Assembly: GCA_017883385.1 (NCBI GenBank)
Contig: JADGNQ010000023.1
Location: 1-55,734 of the forward strand
DNA: 55,734 bases
DNA from: Candidatus Sulfotelmatobacter sp.
Lineage (GTDB): Bacteria; Acidobacteriota; Terriglobia; Terriglobales; Acidobacteriaceae
Direction: 5' to 3'
In this document: positions 25,498 through 33,827 of the stretch, in pieces
Layout: the number at the start of each line of letters is the position of its first letter
Numbering within the stretch: position 1 is the stretch's first letter
Made by a program: the position numbers and the translations under genes
Notes under the pieces: model-generated
Databases searched by the model: none
The model's input: only the letters and a program-made list of their open reading frames with translations
What the model was told of the DNA's origin: nothing

Positions 25498-26847
25498 TTA
25501 CGGAGTCACGCTGAACGCCGAACCTACGTTGCTTGCGCCGCCTAGCATGGTTGTGCCGTAGAGCGCACCTGCGCGGAGTAGGAGGCTGCCGTAGCCAGGT
25601 TGGAAGCCGTCGGGGTCACCGGCGAAGGAGTGCAGCACGGTTTCGGTCCATGGGCCGCTGACGGAGGGAGTCAGTTGGTAGACCACACCGCCTCCGGCGA
25701 GTTTCGGTGGAGCGATGCTCGCGGACGATGTGCCGCTACCGTAGAAGGTTGTGCCGTAGAGATCGCCTGCGGCGTCGAAGATCACTCCGCCGAGCGGCTG
25801 CGTTCCTGTGCCGCTGCCATCGGTGGCGAATGTGAAGATGGTCGATTCGTTCCACACGCCTCCGGATGACGGGGTAAGCATGAAGACGGCCGAGTTCGAT
25901 CCGCCGACGAAGGTGCCGTTCGCTGTGCCGTAGAGATTTCCGGCATGGTCGAAGACGAGCGGAGCGGTTGGGTTGGCGCCGTCAGTGGAGCCCTCAAAAG
26001 CGTAGATGACGTTTTCTGCCCAGCCGCCGGCATGGGGTGCCAGGGAGAAGATGACTCCACATCCGGTGTCGTTAAAGCTCGCGCAGGTGCCGTTTGTCGC
26101 GATGCCGCCTTGCGATGTCGTGCCGTAGAAAACGCCTTTGGAATCGCGAACGAGTCCGGCGAAGGGCATGCCGCCGTCGGGGCCGCCCTGGAAGCTGTAG
26201 ACAAGTTTTTCAGACCAGGTTCCATCGGAATGGGGCGTGAGTTGGAATACCGTGCCGCAGCCGCTGGGGACTTCTCTGGGAGGGGCAACGGTTGGCCCGT
26301 TGTAGGTGCAAGGGCCAGAGCCGCCAAATTCAGTGGTGCCGTAAAGGCTGCCTTTTGTATCCATCACCACATTGGAGAGGGGTCGAAAGCCGTCGAAATT
26401 ATTGATGCCGTCGAAGTTGAAATTGTGGAGGACGAAAAAATTCCACAGACCCCCGGCCACAGGCTTCAATTCGAAGACCACGCCGCCGCCGTAGTTGCCC
26501 CCGGCGATGGTTGTGCCGTATAGATTGCCCGCTGCGTCACGGAGCAGGCTCGCTTGCGGTCCACTGCCGTCGGCGCCGGTGAACGAGTGAATCACTATCG
26601 CCGAGCAGAAGTTGCCGGTGCGGAACAGCTTGTAGACCGTCCCACCGGTCCCGCCGCCAAAGGTGGTGCCGTAGAAAACTCCGCTGGGGCCGGAGATGAG
26701 GCCGGAGTTGGGATTGGCAGCGCCGCCCGGGCCACCTTGAAAGTTGTAGAGTACGGACTCGGTTTGGGCGAGCGCCGAGTTGCTGAACGCAACGGCGAGA
26801 GCGAGCGCGAGTAAGAATGAATGGACCGAGAGTGATCTGTGTGTCAT
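25498..26847 (-). CDS. Secreted GloVer tandem-repeat protein
   Basis: 449 aa. Seven repeats each carry the G-x-L/F-Y-G-T-T core (GVFYGTTFGGG, GNLYGTTIAGG, GSLYGTTEFGG, GVFYGTTSQGG, GNLYGTANG, GDLYGTTFYGS, GALYGTTMLGG), the choice-of-anchor GloVer pattern common in Acidobacteria (TIGR03803 by recollection); a beta-propeller is likely. The signal peptide follows MTHRSLSVHSF. The start at 26847 is set by GCAGGAG 9 nt upstream; the ATG three codons earlier abuts that site. Probably an extracellular protein of unknown role. Confidence 0.85.
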   Translation of the reverse strand: MTHRSLSVHSFLLALALAVAFSNSALAQTESVLYNFQGGPGGAANPNSGLISGPSGVFYGTTFGGGTGGTVYKLFRTGNFCSAIVIHSFTGADGSGPQASLLRDAAGNLYGTTIAGGNYGGGVVFELKPVAGGLWNFFVLHNFNFDGINNFDGFRPLSNVVMDTKGSLYGTTEFGGSGPCTYNGPTVAPPREVPSGCGTVFQLTPHSDGTWSEKLVYSFQGGPDGGMPFAGLVRDSKGVFYGTTSQGGIATNGTCASFNDTGCGVIFSLAPHAGGWAENVIYAFEGSTDGANPTAPLVFDHAGNLYGTANGTFVGGSNSAVFMLTPSSGGVWNESTIFTFATDGSGTGTQPLGGVIFDAAGDLYGTTFYGSGTSSASIAPPKLAGGGVVYQLTPSVSGPWTETVLHSFAGDPDGFQPGYGSLLLRAGALYGTTMLGGASNVGSAFSVTP

Positions 26848-27019
26848 CGCGTGCATCTCCTGCAGAGAGAGTCTGAATCCAATCGAGTGGGAAGGACGAA
26901 AAGCCCGCGCCCCCGGCGCGTCTTCGGGGCAATGTGAGCGAAATCGTATCCCAGCCTTGGTGTGCGGGCAAGGTGCAGGAATCTGCATAGTGGTGGCGAC
27001 CGCAGGAAATGGGCGCCCA

Positions 27020-27946
27020 CTACGTTTTTGCAATTGCAATGGCGTGGCGGACGTGGCCTTTGGATTTCTTCAGCGCCGCGGCGGCTTGGGATCGAGTTAC
27101 GCCGGCGGCCAGCATCACGACGGCGATTGGGGTTCGATGGCCGCTGGCTTCGAGTGCATTGCTCGCAGAGTTATGGTCAGCTCCGGTGGCTTGCTCCAGG
27201 ATTCGGATGGCGCGCTGGACGAGCTTTTCGTTCTTGGTCCAGACGTTGACCATGAGATTGCCGTAGACGTAACCGAGGCGAGTCATGGCTCCGGTGGAGA
27301 TCATGTTGAGGACCATCTTGTGAGCGGTGCCGGCTTTCATGCGCGATGATCCGGCCAGGACTTCTGCACCGACTTCGGTGACGATGGCGAAATCGGAGGC
27401 GCGCTCGAGCGGAGAGTTGCGGTTGCACGTGAGTGCGATGGTGTGAGCGCCGCGGCGGCGGGCGTATTCGACGGCGGCGATGGTGAAGGGAGTGCGTCCG
27501 CTGCTGGCGATGCCGAGGACGATATCGTGTTTGCCGGGCTTGCGCTTCTTGATTTCGGCGACGGCGAGAGTGGTGTCGTCTTCACTGGCTTCGGTGGAGG
27601 CGGCCAGGGCTCTGGGGCCTCCGGCCATGATGAACTGCACAGTGCGCGGGTTGGTGTTGAAGGTCGGTGGAATCTCGGAGGCATCGAGAGCGCCGATACG
27701 GCCGCTGGTTCCGGCACCGACATAGATGAGGCGTCCACCTTGAAGGAGTCCGGCGGCGATCACGTCGATGGCGCGAGCAATTTGTAGCAGGGCTTTACGT
27801 ACGGCCGCGGCGATGGTGGCGTCTTCGTTGTTCATGAGGCGCGCCATTTCGAGAGAGGACATCCGGTCGAGATCAGTAGCGGCGGGGAGGTTCTGTTCTG
27901 TGGGGAGACGGCGGAGGTCAGACTTCGCTTTGCGGGTTCGGGTCAA
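27020..27946 (-). CDS. murQ: N-acetylmuramic acid 6-phosphate etherase
   Basis: Cuts the lactyl ether of MurNAc-6-P to give GlcNAc-6-P, in cytosolic wall recycling. 308 aa with an SIS domain: GAGTSGRIGALDASEIPPTF contains the catalytic Glu91, and STEASEDD the second Glu122; SSGRTPF and GSSRMKAGTAHKMVLNM are also typical. TTG start with AAAGG 8 nt upstream. It is followed upstream by a serine hydrolase and, divergently, a hydrolase-NamZ fusion, a set resembling the Bacillus ybb/amlB-namZ-murQ cluster. Confidence 0.96.
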   Translation of the reverse strand: MTRTRKAKSDLRRLPTEQNLPAATDLDRMSSLEMARLMNNEDATIAAAVRKALLQIARAIDVIAAGLLQGGRLIYVGAGTSGRIGALDASEIPPTFNTNPRTVQFIMAGGPRALAASTEASEDDTTLAVAEIKKRKPGKHDIVLGIASSGRTPFTIAAVEYARRRGAHTIALTCNRNSPLERASDFAIVTEVGAEVLAGSSRMKAGTAHKMVLNMISTGAMTRLGYVYGNLMVNVWTKNEKLVQRAIRILEQATGADHNSASNALEASGHRTPIAVVMLAAGVTRSQAAAALKKSKGHVRHAIAIAKT

Positions 27947-28043
27947 GTCGTGCGCCTTTCAGAGTAATGGAGAACAGATCATTCTAGTGCCTCGGGCTTA
28001 AAGCAGGCACGCACGGGACGCACTCATTGTGCAGTCGGCAGCG

Positions 28044-29213
28044 TTACGCCGATGCTTCCAGAGCTTCGGCGATGGCGTCGTGAAGTTTGGGGCGGACTTG
28101 CTTGATGGCCTGATTCGCGCAATCTGGCCAAGTGCGGTTGGTCAATAAGGTGATCGAGAGTTGGCGGTTGGGATCGATCCAAAGCGATGTGCCGGTGTAG
28201 CCGAGGTGGCCAAAGGACCGCGGGCCAAAATATTTTCCGGATTGCGAGGGGGCGGAGGGTGTGTCCCAGCCGAGGGCGCGGGACGTGCCTGCGGGCACGG
28301 ATTCGCGGCGGGTGAAGAGCGCGACGGTTTCGGGGCGGAGGATTGGGTAGCCGCCATGGAGCATGGCGTGGGCGAAGCGGGCGAGGTCTTCGGCGGTGGA
28401 GAAGAGTCCGGCGTGCGGGGCGATGCCGCCGAGGACGCTGGCGTTTTCGTCCTGGACTTCGCCCTGGATGATTCTCTTACGGAAGGTGTGGTCGTCGGCC
28501 GTGGGCGGGATTTGACCGCGGGTGTCTTCGGGGGGATTGAAAGTGGTGCCCGGCATCGCCAGCGGGCCGAAGATTTCGCGCTGACAGAACTGGTCGAGGG
28601 ATTCTTCCGCGATGCGTTCGAGAGCCGCACCGAGAACGATGAATCCGATGTCGCTGTATTCGGCGCGGGTGCCGGGATCGGCAGAGAGCGCTGTCGTAAA
28701 TGCGGCGAGGAGAAGTTCGTCGCGCGAATGCTCCTTGAGGAACAACTTTTCGTAGGCGGGCAGGCCAGAGGAGTGCGCCAGGAGCATGCGGAAGGTGACT
28801 TCGTGGCGGCGGGGATCGAGTTCGCCGCAGGAGTCGGGGAAGAATTCAGGGAGCGTGCCGACTATAGGAGCGTCGAGTTCCAGGAGGCTGCGCTGGTGGA
28901 GGATTGCCGCCATGGTGGTCGTGGCGACTGCTTTGGTGAGGGACGCAAGATCGAAGAGAGTGGCAGGGAGCACGTCGAAGTCAAAATCCCCGCCCTGTCG
29001 CAAAGGACGCGACAAGGACGGGGCACCCGCAGTGTAGGTGAATTTGCCAAACGATTTGAGTGCGACCAGGCGTTCCCGGTGCGTGACTGCCAGCGAAGCG
29101 GAGGGGAAGGCACGCAGCTCGATTCCTTCTCGGAGGACGGAGAACGCAGAGGAAAACAGTTTGTCCTGATCCTCGAAGGATTCGACCAGCGGAGTCGGGG
29201 TGGCAGCTTTCAA
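28044..29213 (-). CDS. Serine hydrolase, class C beta-lactamase family (AmlB/YbbE-like)
   Basis: 389 aa with SLTK (Ser91-Lys94), YSD in place of YxN, and HLGYTGTS in the KTG position. No signal peptide is visible, so it may act in the cytosol or be exported otherwise. Next to murQ, a role on muropeptides is likely (inference from the Bacillus cluster). A family B hairpin (28988-29028) lies in frame at about residues 61-75 (AGAPSLSRPLRQGG), between the second strand and the SxxK helix; the frame is intact on both sides. TTG start with AGAGAAA upstream. Confidence 0.88.
   Translation of the reverse strand: MKAATPTPLVESFEDQDKLFSSAFSVLREGIELRAFPSASLAVTHRERLVALKSFGKFTYTAGAPSLSRPLRQGGDFDFDVLPATLFDLASLTKAVATTTMAAILHQRSLLELDAPIVGTLPEFFPDSCGELDPRRHEVTFRMLLAHSSGLPAYEKLFLKEHSRDELLLAAFTTALSADPGTRAEYSDIGFIVLGAALERIAEESLDQFCQREIFGPLAMPGTTFNPPEDTRGQIPPTADDHTFRKRIIQGEVQDENASVLGGIAPHAGLFSTAEDLARFAHAMLHGGYPILRPETVALFTRRESVPAGTSRALGWDTPSAPSQSGKYFGPRSFGHLGYTGTSLWIDPNRQLSITLLTNRTWPDCANQAIKQVRPKLHDAIAEALEASA
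28988..29028 (+). repeat. Family B hairpin inside the serine hydrolase gene
   Basis: CCCCGCCCTGTCGC-AAAGGAC-GCGACAAGG then ACGGGGCACCC. It reads in frame on the minus strand and adds about 14 residues to the protein. Confidence 0.85.
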
Positions 29214-29291
29214 GCGTTTTCTCTATGAAGATCGGAAACCTTTGCGGGTTATAGCAGAGTCTGTTTGCTAATGCGAGTGCGGAAAGGCCTT

Positions 29292-29342
29292 AACCACAGA
29301 GGACCCTTCGGCTTCGCTCAGGGCAAGCACGGAGGACACAGG
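29292..29342 (+). repeat. Family H repeat split by a family C insert
   Basis: AACCACAGAGGA is followed by CCCTTCGGCTTCGCTCAGGG and CAAG, then the H word resumes as CACGGAGGACACAGG. A family C unit has therefore landed in a family H unit, as another did in a B unit at 7048. Confidence 0.7.
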
Positions 29343-29437
29343 GGGGAGCCTCCGCATCTGCATCGTTACTTGGGGTTATTGAGTCGCTCGGCTCGGTTGT
29401 GTAGAGTCAGAACATCTCTTCATTCAGGTCTAAATCC

Positions 29438-31999
29438 ATGGCGCAGAAAATGCCCGTTCTTTCGCAGAAGGCGCGACGGAATGGGGTACTCGTTGTATTT
29501 CGATTCTTGATTCTCCTGGTCGCGGTGTGTTCTCTGTCGCTCTTCGGGCAGAACGGGGCCGGGGCCGGGCAAAGCCCGGCGGGACAGCCGAAGGCGGCTG
29601 TCCCCACATCAACTCAGCCTGTAAGGTCCGTTTCCACTTCTTCCACATCGGTGCAGCTGGGCGGCGTTGATTCCATCATTCAGCAGGCCGTGGCGGACGG
29701 GACTATTCCCGGGGCCGTGCTGTTGGTGGGGCATAACGGAGGGGTGATTTATCGCAAGGCTTATGGAAGGCGGGCGCTGGAGCCGAAGGCTGAGGGGATG
29801 ACGTTGGACACGGTGTTTGATCTGGCGTCGCTGACCAAGGTGATTGCGACTACGACGGCGGTGATGCAACTGGTGGAGCAGGGCAAGGTGAGGATGAATG
29901 ATCCGGTGGCGAAGTATCTGCCGGAGTTTGCGCAGAATCGGAAGGACGACATCACGGTGCGGCAGTTGCTGACGCATTACTCAGGGCTTGCGCCGGATCT
30001 GGATTTGACGACACCGTGGGATGGCAAGAACACGGCTTATCAGTTGGCGTTCGTCGAGCCTCCGGAGACGACACCCGGGTCCGGGTTCGTGTATAGCGAC
30101 ATCAATTTTATTGTCTTGGGCGCTCTGGTGGAGAAGGTGTCGGGCGAGACGCTTGACTTGTACACGACGCGGCATGTTTTTGCGCCGCTGAAGATGACGC
30201 GGACACGGTTTGTGCCTCCTGCGACGTGGCGAGTGAAGATCGCGCCTACACAATACGACGAGAACGAGCACATGCTGCGCGGAGTGGTGCATGATCCGAC
30301 GGCGCGGCGGATGGGCGGCGTGGCGGGGCATGCGGGACTGTTCTCGACAGCCGATGATTTGGCGAAGTTCGCGCAGGCGCTGTTGAACGGGGGTGGAGGA
30401 ATTCTGTCGCCAGTGGCGGTGGCGAAGATGACGTCGCCCGAGCAACCTCCAGCGGCGCCGGTGCTGCGCGGGTTTGGGTGGGACATTGATTCTCCGTTTT
30501 CGTCGAACCGCGGCGACCTGCTGCCGGTGGGATCGTTTGGGCATACGGGATTCACGGGGACGTCGGTGTGGATCGATCCGACGACGCAGACTTACATTAT
30601 TTTGCTGACGAATGCGGTGCATCCGCGCGGGAAAGGGAATGCGATCGCGCTGCGGTCGAAGGTGGCGACGGAAGTGGCGGCGGCTTTGAGTCTCACGGCG
30701 AGCGAAAAGGACGCGCTGCGGTGGAAGAGCATCACGGGCTACAACGAGGCGCAGAGCGCGGCGCGGCGGATGAACTCGCGGAATGGGACTGTGAAGAGCG
30801 GGATTGACGTGCTCGAGGGGCACGGGTTCGATGTGCTGAAGGCGGAGTCCCAGGCAGGCTCTACTAATTCGGGCACGGCGGACGAGGCGTCCGTCGCTAC
30901 ACGAGCAGAGCGGAAGAAGCGGATTGGGGTCGTGACGAATCAGACGGGGATCGATGCCGACGGGCGGCGCACGATTGATGTTCTGGCGCAGGCTCCGGGA
31001 GTTTCGCTGGAGGCGATCTTTAGTCCGGAACACGGAGTGACGGGCGAGTTGGATACGACTCATGTGGGGAGCTCCACAGATGTGGCGACGGGCATCCCGG
31101 TATACAGCGTGTACGGGGGAACCGACGCGGCGCGGCGTCCTTCGGTGGACGTGCTGAAGACGCTGGATGCGGTGGTGTTTGACATTCAGGATGCGGGCGC
31201 GCGGTTCTATACGTACGAGACAACGCTGGGATATTTTCTCGAGGCTGCGGCGCACGCCGGGGTTGAACTAATCGTGCTGGACCGGCCGAATCCGGTTACG
31301 GGGTCGTTTGTGCAGGGCCCGGTGGCGGACGCGGGGAAGGAGAGCTTCACGAATTACTGGGCTGTGCCTCCGCGACATGGGATGACCATGGGCGAACTGG
31401 CGAAGATGTTTAACGCGGAACGGAACATCAACGCGAAGCTGACCGTGGTGCCGATGGACGGGTGGCAGCGTGGGGACTGGTTCGATGCGACGGGACTGGT
31501 GTGGGTGAATCCGTCACCGAATTTGCGGAGCGTGACTGAGGCGGCGTTATACCAGGGCGTGGCGCTGATTGAAGGTACGAATGTCTCGGTAGGGCGTGGG
31601 ACCGATACTCCTTTTGAGTTGCTAGGCGCGCCGTGGATGAAGAGCAGGGAACTGGCTGCCTACCTGAATGCGCGGGGAATCGCAGGAGTGCGGTTCGTTC
31701 CGGTGACGTTCACCCCGACGACGAGCAACTACGGCGGGCAGAAGTGCGAAGGGGTCAACCTGGTCGTGACGGACCGCAACGGATTCGATGGGCCGGAACT
31801 GGGGATTGAGCTGGCGACCGCGCTGCAGAAGCTTTATCCGGCGGACTTCAAGATCGGTCGCATCCAGGAATTGCTGGTGAACCAGAGCGTGTATGACGCG
31901 CTACTGGCTGGGCAGGATCCGCGAAGGATTGCGCAGGATTGGCAGGATGGGTTGGAGAAGTTTCAGAAGGTGCGGGACAAGTATTTGATCTACAAGTGA
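29438..31999 (+). CDS. Fusion of serine hydrolase and NamZ-type exo-beta-N-acetylmuramidase (DUF1343)
   Basis: 853 aa. Signal peptide (VVFRFLILLVAVCSLSLFG), then a beta-lactamase-like domain with SLTK (Ser131-Lys134) to about residue 440, then a DUF1343/GH171 domain from about 455 (VVTNQTGID, IFSPEHG, FDIQDAGARFYTYETTLGY, LDRPNPV, EGTNVSVGRGTDTPFELLGAPW). NamZ in Bacillus subtilis removes MurNAc from the ends of peptidoglycan chains; there the hydrolase and NamZ are separate neighbours. Two repeats lie in frame, at 29564-29608 behind the signal peptide and near 30846-30906 inside the first NamZ strand. Divergent from the hydrolase-murQ pair. Confidence 0.9.
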   Translation: MAQKMPVLSQKARRNGVLVVFRFLILLVAVCSLSLFGQNGAGAGQSPAGQPKAAVPTSTQPVRSVSTSSTSVQLGGVDSIIQQAVADGTIPGAVLLVGHNGGVIYRKAYGRRALEPKAEGMTLDTVFDLASLTKVIATTTAVMQLVEQGKVRMNDPVAKYLPEFAQNRKDDITVRQLLTHYSGLAPDLDLTTPWDGKNTAYQLAFVEPPETTPGSGFVYSDINFIVLGALVEKVSGETLDLYTTRHVFAPLKMTRTRFVPPATWRVKIAPTQYDENEHMLRGVVHDPTARRMGGVAGHAGLFSTADDLAKFAQALLNGGGGILSPVAVAKMTSPEQPPAAPVLRGFGWDIDSPFSSNRGDLLPVGSFGHTGFTGTSVWIDPTTQTYIILLTNAVHPRGKGNAIALRSKVATEVAAALSLTASEKDALRWKSITGYNEAQSAARRMNSRNGTVKSGIDVLEGHGFDVLKAESQAGSTNSGTADEASVATRAERKKRIGVVTNQTGIDADGRRTIDVLAQAPGVSLEAIFSPEHGVTGELDTTHVGSSTDVATGIPVYSVYGGTDAARRPSVDVLKTLDAVVFDIQDAGARFYTYETTLGYFLEAAAHAGVELIVLDRPNPVTGSFVQGPVADAGKESFTNYWAVPPRHGMTMGELAKMFNAERNINAKLTVVPMDGWQRGDWFDATGLVWVNPSPNLRSVTEAALYQGVALIEGTNVSVGRGTDTPFELLGAPWMKSRELAAYLNARGIAGVRFVPVTFTPTTSNYGGQKCEGVNLVVTDRNGFDGPELGIELATALQKLYPADFKIGRIQELLVNQSVYDALLAGQDPRRIAQDWQDGLEKFQKVRDKYLIYK
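29564..29608 (+). repeat. Family A double-hairpin element inside the fusion gene
   Basis: GCCGGGC-AAA-GCCCGGC (29564-29580) then arms GGGACAGCCG and CGGCTGTCCC (29581-29604), followed by CACA. It encodes AGQSPAGQPKAAVPT just after the signal peptide. Confidence 0.85.
30846..30906 (+). repeat. Probable in-frame repeat insert in the NamZ domain
   Basis: CGGACG-AGG-CGTCCG (30879-30893) then TCGCTACACG resembles CCGGACG-AATG-CGTCCGG then GCTACG at 22610-22636. The encoded ESQAGSTNSGTADEASVATR separates GFDVLKA from KKRIGVVTNQTG, which are contiguous in ordinary NamZ proteins (from memory of the family). Confidence 0.5.
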
Positions 32000-32080
32000 G
32001 AGCCGCACTGGCGGCAAGAACAGAGATGCTCAGACCATTCGGCATGACCAAGGTCATGACCGTAGGACTAGCCGACGACC

Positions 32081-32086
32081 TAGAAT
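32081..32086 (+). promoter_or_regulatory. -10 box exactly 6 nt before the ATG (leaderless type)
   Basis: TAGAAT, then TCGGGT, then ATG at 32093. No ribosome binding site. A weak ATGACC lies 19 bp upstream. Confidence 0.5.
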
Positions 32087-32092
32087 TCGGGT

Positions 32093-32632
32093 ATGCGGAA
32101 ACCACTTCGCCCCCGGGGCAAAAGGCGTTCAATTGTAGTTTGCTCGCTGTTGTTCCTCGTCGGATTGCTCCTCGGTGGATCCCAAGCTGAGGGGCAATCG
32201 CGGCCGTTCCCGGTGCTAGGCTCGTCTGTTCCCGCATATGTCCTGAATGCGAGAATTAATGGGCAAGTCTGCGTCACCGACGTTCACCATCGTGATCCTT
32301 GCTCTTCCATCAGGATTCACTACACTCTCTTCACAGTCGCATGGGACACACGCACGAAGTTGGTCACGTACATGATGACTAAGGACAGTCGTCTCGTTAC
32401 GGACAGCGAATTAGGCGTGGGTGGGGAATGCAACCTGTTGAACGAAGGGGATCAACCTCTCAAACTAACCGACTACATGGGTTGGTTGGTGACGCCTATG
32501 TGGGCCGATACGGTTCAGGGCTGGTCGGGAGATGCCGTCTGGTATGCCGCGCTGCGCAGAGATCCCGCCTCCCCCGAATCCGGTACGATCGTTGCATTTG
32601 TGCAAAGCAAATACCTGAAGATACAAGAGTAG
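32093..32632 (+). CDS. Secreted hypothetical protein
   Basis: 179 aa, with an Arg/Lys-rich start and a hydrophobic signal segment (SIVVCSLLFLVGLLLGGSQAEG). The mature part (VLNARINGQVCVTDVHH, YTLFTVAWDTRTKLVTYMMTKD, LTDYMGWLVTPMWADTVQGWSGD) has three cysteines and matches nothing I know. A TAGAAT box 6 nt before the ATG suggests a leaderless message. Family words GGATTGCGCAGGATTGG occur upstream only inside the fusion gene. Function unknown. Confidence 0.65.
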   Translation: MRKPLRPRGKRRSIVVCSLLFLVGLLLGGSQAEGQSRPFPVLGSSVPAYVLNARINGQVCVTDVHHRDPCSSIRIHYTLFTVAWDTRTKLVTYMMTKDSRLVTDSELGVGGECNLLNEGDQPLKLTDYMGWLVTPMWADTVQGWSGDAVWYAALRRDPASPESGTIVAFVQSKYLKIQE

Positions 32633-32751
32633 TTCCCACGGCCCCGAATTGGCCGGATAACCTGCTGCCAGACACACTGCATCCTAGCGGCTAAGCCGTA
32701 GTAAGCTGGGACAGATCATTGCGGGGGCACGGACCCTCGGGGAGGTGCGGG

Positions 32752-33561
32752 ATGCGAATCACTTGGACGATTTTGCTGGTTTCGGGGATGGCCTTCGGGC
32801 AGGCGGCGGAGTCAGCCAAGCCCGCCTATGCCCCGCAGGCCGCCGCGGATCAGACAGCAACTCAAACATCCGCGACGCCGAGTGCGCCGTCTACACAGGG
32901 AAGTGCTGCAACTCCGGCTGGCGCAACGCAGGCCGCACCGGCTGCGGCGGCTGATCCCAACGCGGTGGTGATTCCGGCAGGGGCTAAGATTCCGCTGCTG
33001 CTGAAGCAGGCGATCTCGACCAAGAATGCGCGCGAGGGCGATCCGGTGTATGCCGAGACGGCATTTCCGTTTGTGGCGAATGACCGCATGCTGGTGCCGG
33101 CGGGGACTTACATCCAGGGCAAGATCATGCATACCGAGCACGCGGGGAGATCGAGGAAGCGCGCGGAAATTCTGATCCACTTTACGTCGATGATTTATCC
33201 GACCGGGTATACGGTGATGCTGCCGGGGTCGGTGGAGAATACGCCCGGGGCGGACAGCAATGGCGTGAAGGATAAGGAAGGCACGATTCAGGCGGACAAG
33301 GACACCGGCAAGAGAATTGAAGATGCCGCGAAGGGCGGCGCCGTTGGCGGCACGGTTGGGAGCATCGGCGGGCTGGCAGCTGGAGGCTTGAACGGCGCGC
33401 GCTACGGTGGGCTCGCGGGCCTGGCGGGCGGGGTTGCGTGGGCGCTGCTCAAGCACGGTCCGGAAGTGAAGCTGGAAGTGGGGACTTCGATTGAGATGGA
33501 GATTCAGCGGAACATTACGGTCGATGCGAGCCGGATTCAGGTGGCGAAGGCGGGGTCGTAA
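32752..33561 (+). CDS. Secreted protein with glycine-zipper segment, VirB10-like beta region
   Basis: 269 aa. Signal peptide (ITWTILLVSGMAFGQAA), an Ala/Thr/Pro-rich spacer, then VVIPAGAKIPLLLKQAISTKNA, DRMLVPAGTYIQGKI, MIYPTGYTVMLPGS, which resembles the TrbI/VirB10 beta-barrel region. A glycine-zipper (GGAVGGTVGSIGGLAAGG, AGLAGGVAWALL) follows, then a strand. Probably envelope-associated. No secretion-system genes lie nearby, so a link to type IV secretion is not supported. The ATG at 32752 follows GGGGAGG. Confidence 0.65.
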   Translation: MRITWTILLVSGMAFGQAAESAKPAYAPQAAADQTATQTSATPSAPSTQGSAATPAGATQAAPAAAADPNAVVIPAGAKIPLLLKQAISTKNAREGDPVYAETAFPFVANDRMLVPAGTYIQGKIMHTEHAGRSRKRAEILIHFTSMIYPTGYTVMLPGSVENTPGADSNGVKDKEGTIQADKDTGKRIEDAAKGGAVGGTVGSIGGLAAGGLNGARYGGLAGLAGGVAWALLKHGPEVKLEVGTSIEMEIQRNITVDASRIQVAKAGS

Positions 33562-33676
33562 GGGCGGGCGCGCGGGGGCTTGAGAGAAGATCTTTCTGCG
33601 CGACATTCATGGTTTGTGTTTCAGCACTCGCTCCGGAGGCCGTGTCGTAATTCTCCGCCGACGAGGACTGCGACCA

Positions 33677-33754
33677 CGGGGGCTGAAGCCCGGATCGTTT
33701 TTGATGGCTTTACGCGGCGCTCGAAGCGCCGCTCATCCACGGTTGCGCGGGTCT
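33677..33754 (+). repeat. Family G repeat
   Basis: GGGGGCTGAAGCCC, then GCGGCGCT-CGA-AGCGCCGC (33714-33732), then CATCCACGGTTG. The same order occurs at 35243-35320. Confidence 0.75.
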
Positions 33755-33815
33755 TCACGAGGTTCCTTTTCGCAACTACCCTGCGCTATCCAAGATCAGA
33801 ACATTCTCCCGCTGT

Positions 33816-33821
33816 TAGACT
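33816..33821 (+). promoter_or_regulatory. -10 box exactly 6 nt before the ATG (leaderless type)
   Basis: TAGACT, then TCGGCT, then ATG at 33828. No ribosome binding site and no clear -35. Confidence 0.45.
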
Positions 33822-33827
33822 TCGGCT

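Noticed and set aside
29981..31255. A 424-aa open frame on the minus strand
   Set aside because: Antisense shadow of the serine hydrolase-NamZ fusion; very Arg/His-rich with no domain.
32752..33561. Type IV secretion VirB10
   Set aside because: Only a partial resemblance of the beta region, and no other secretion gene nearby.
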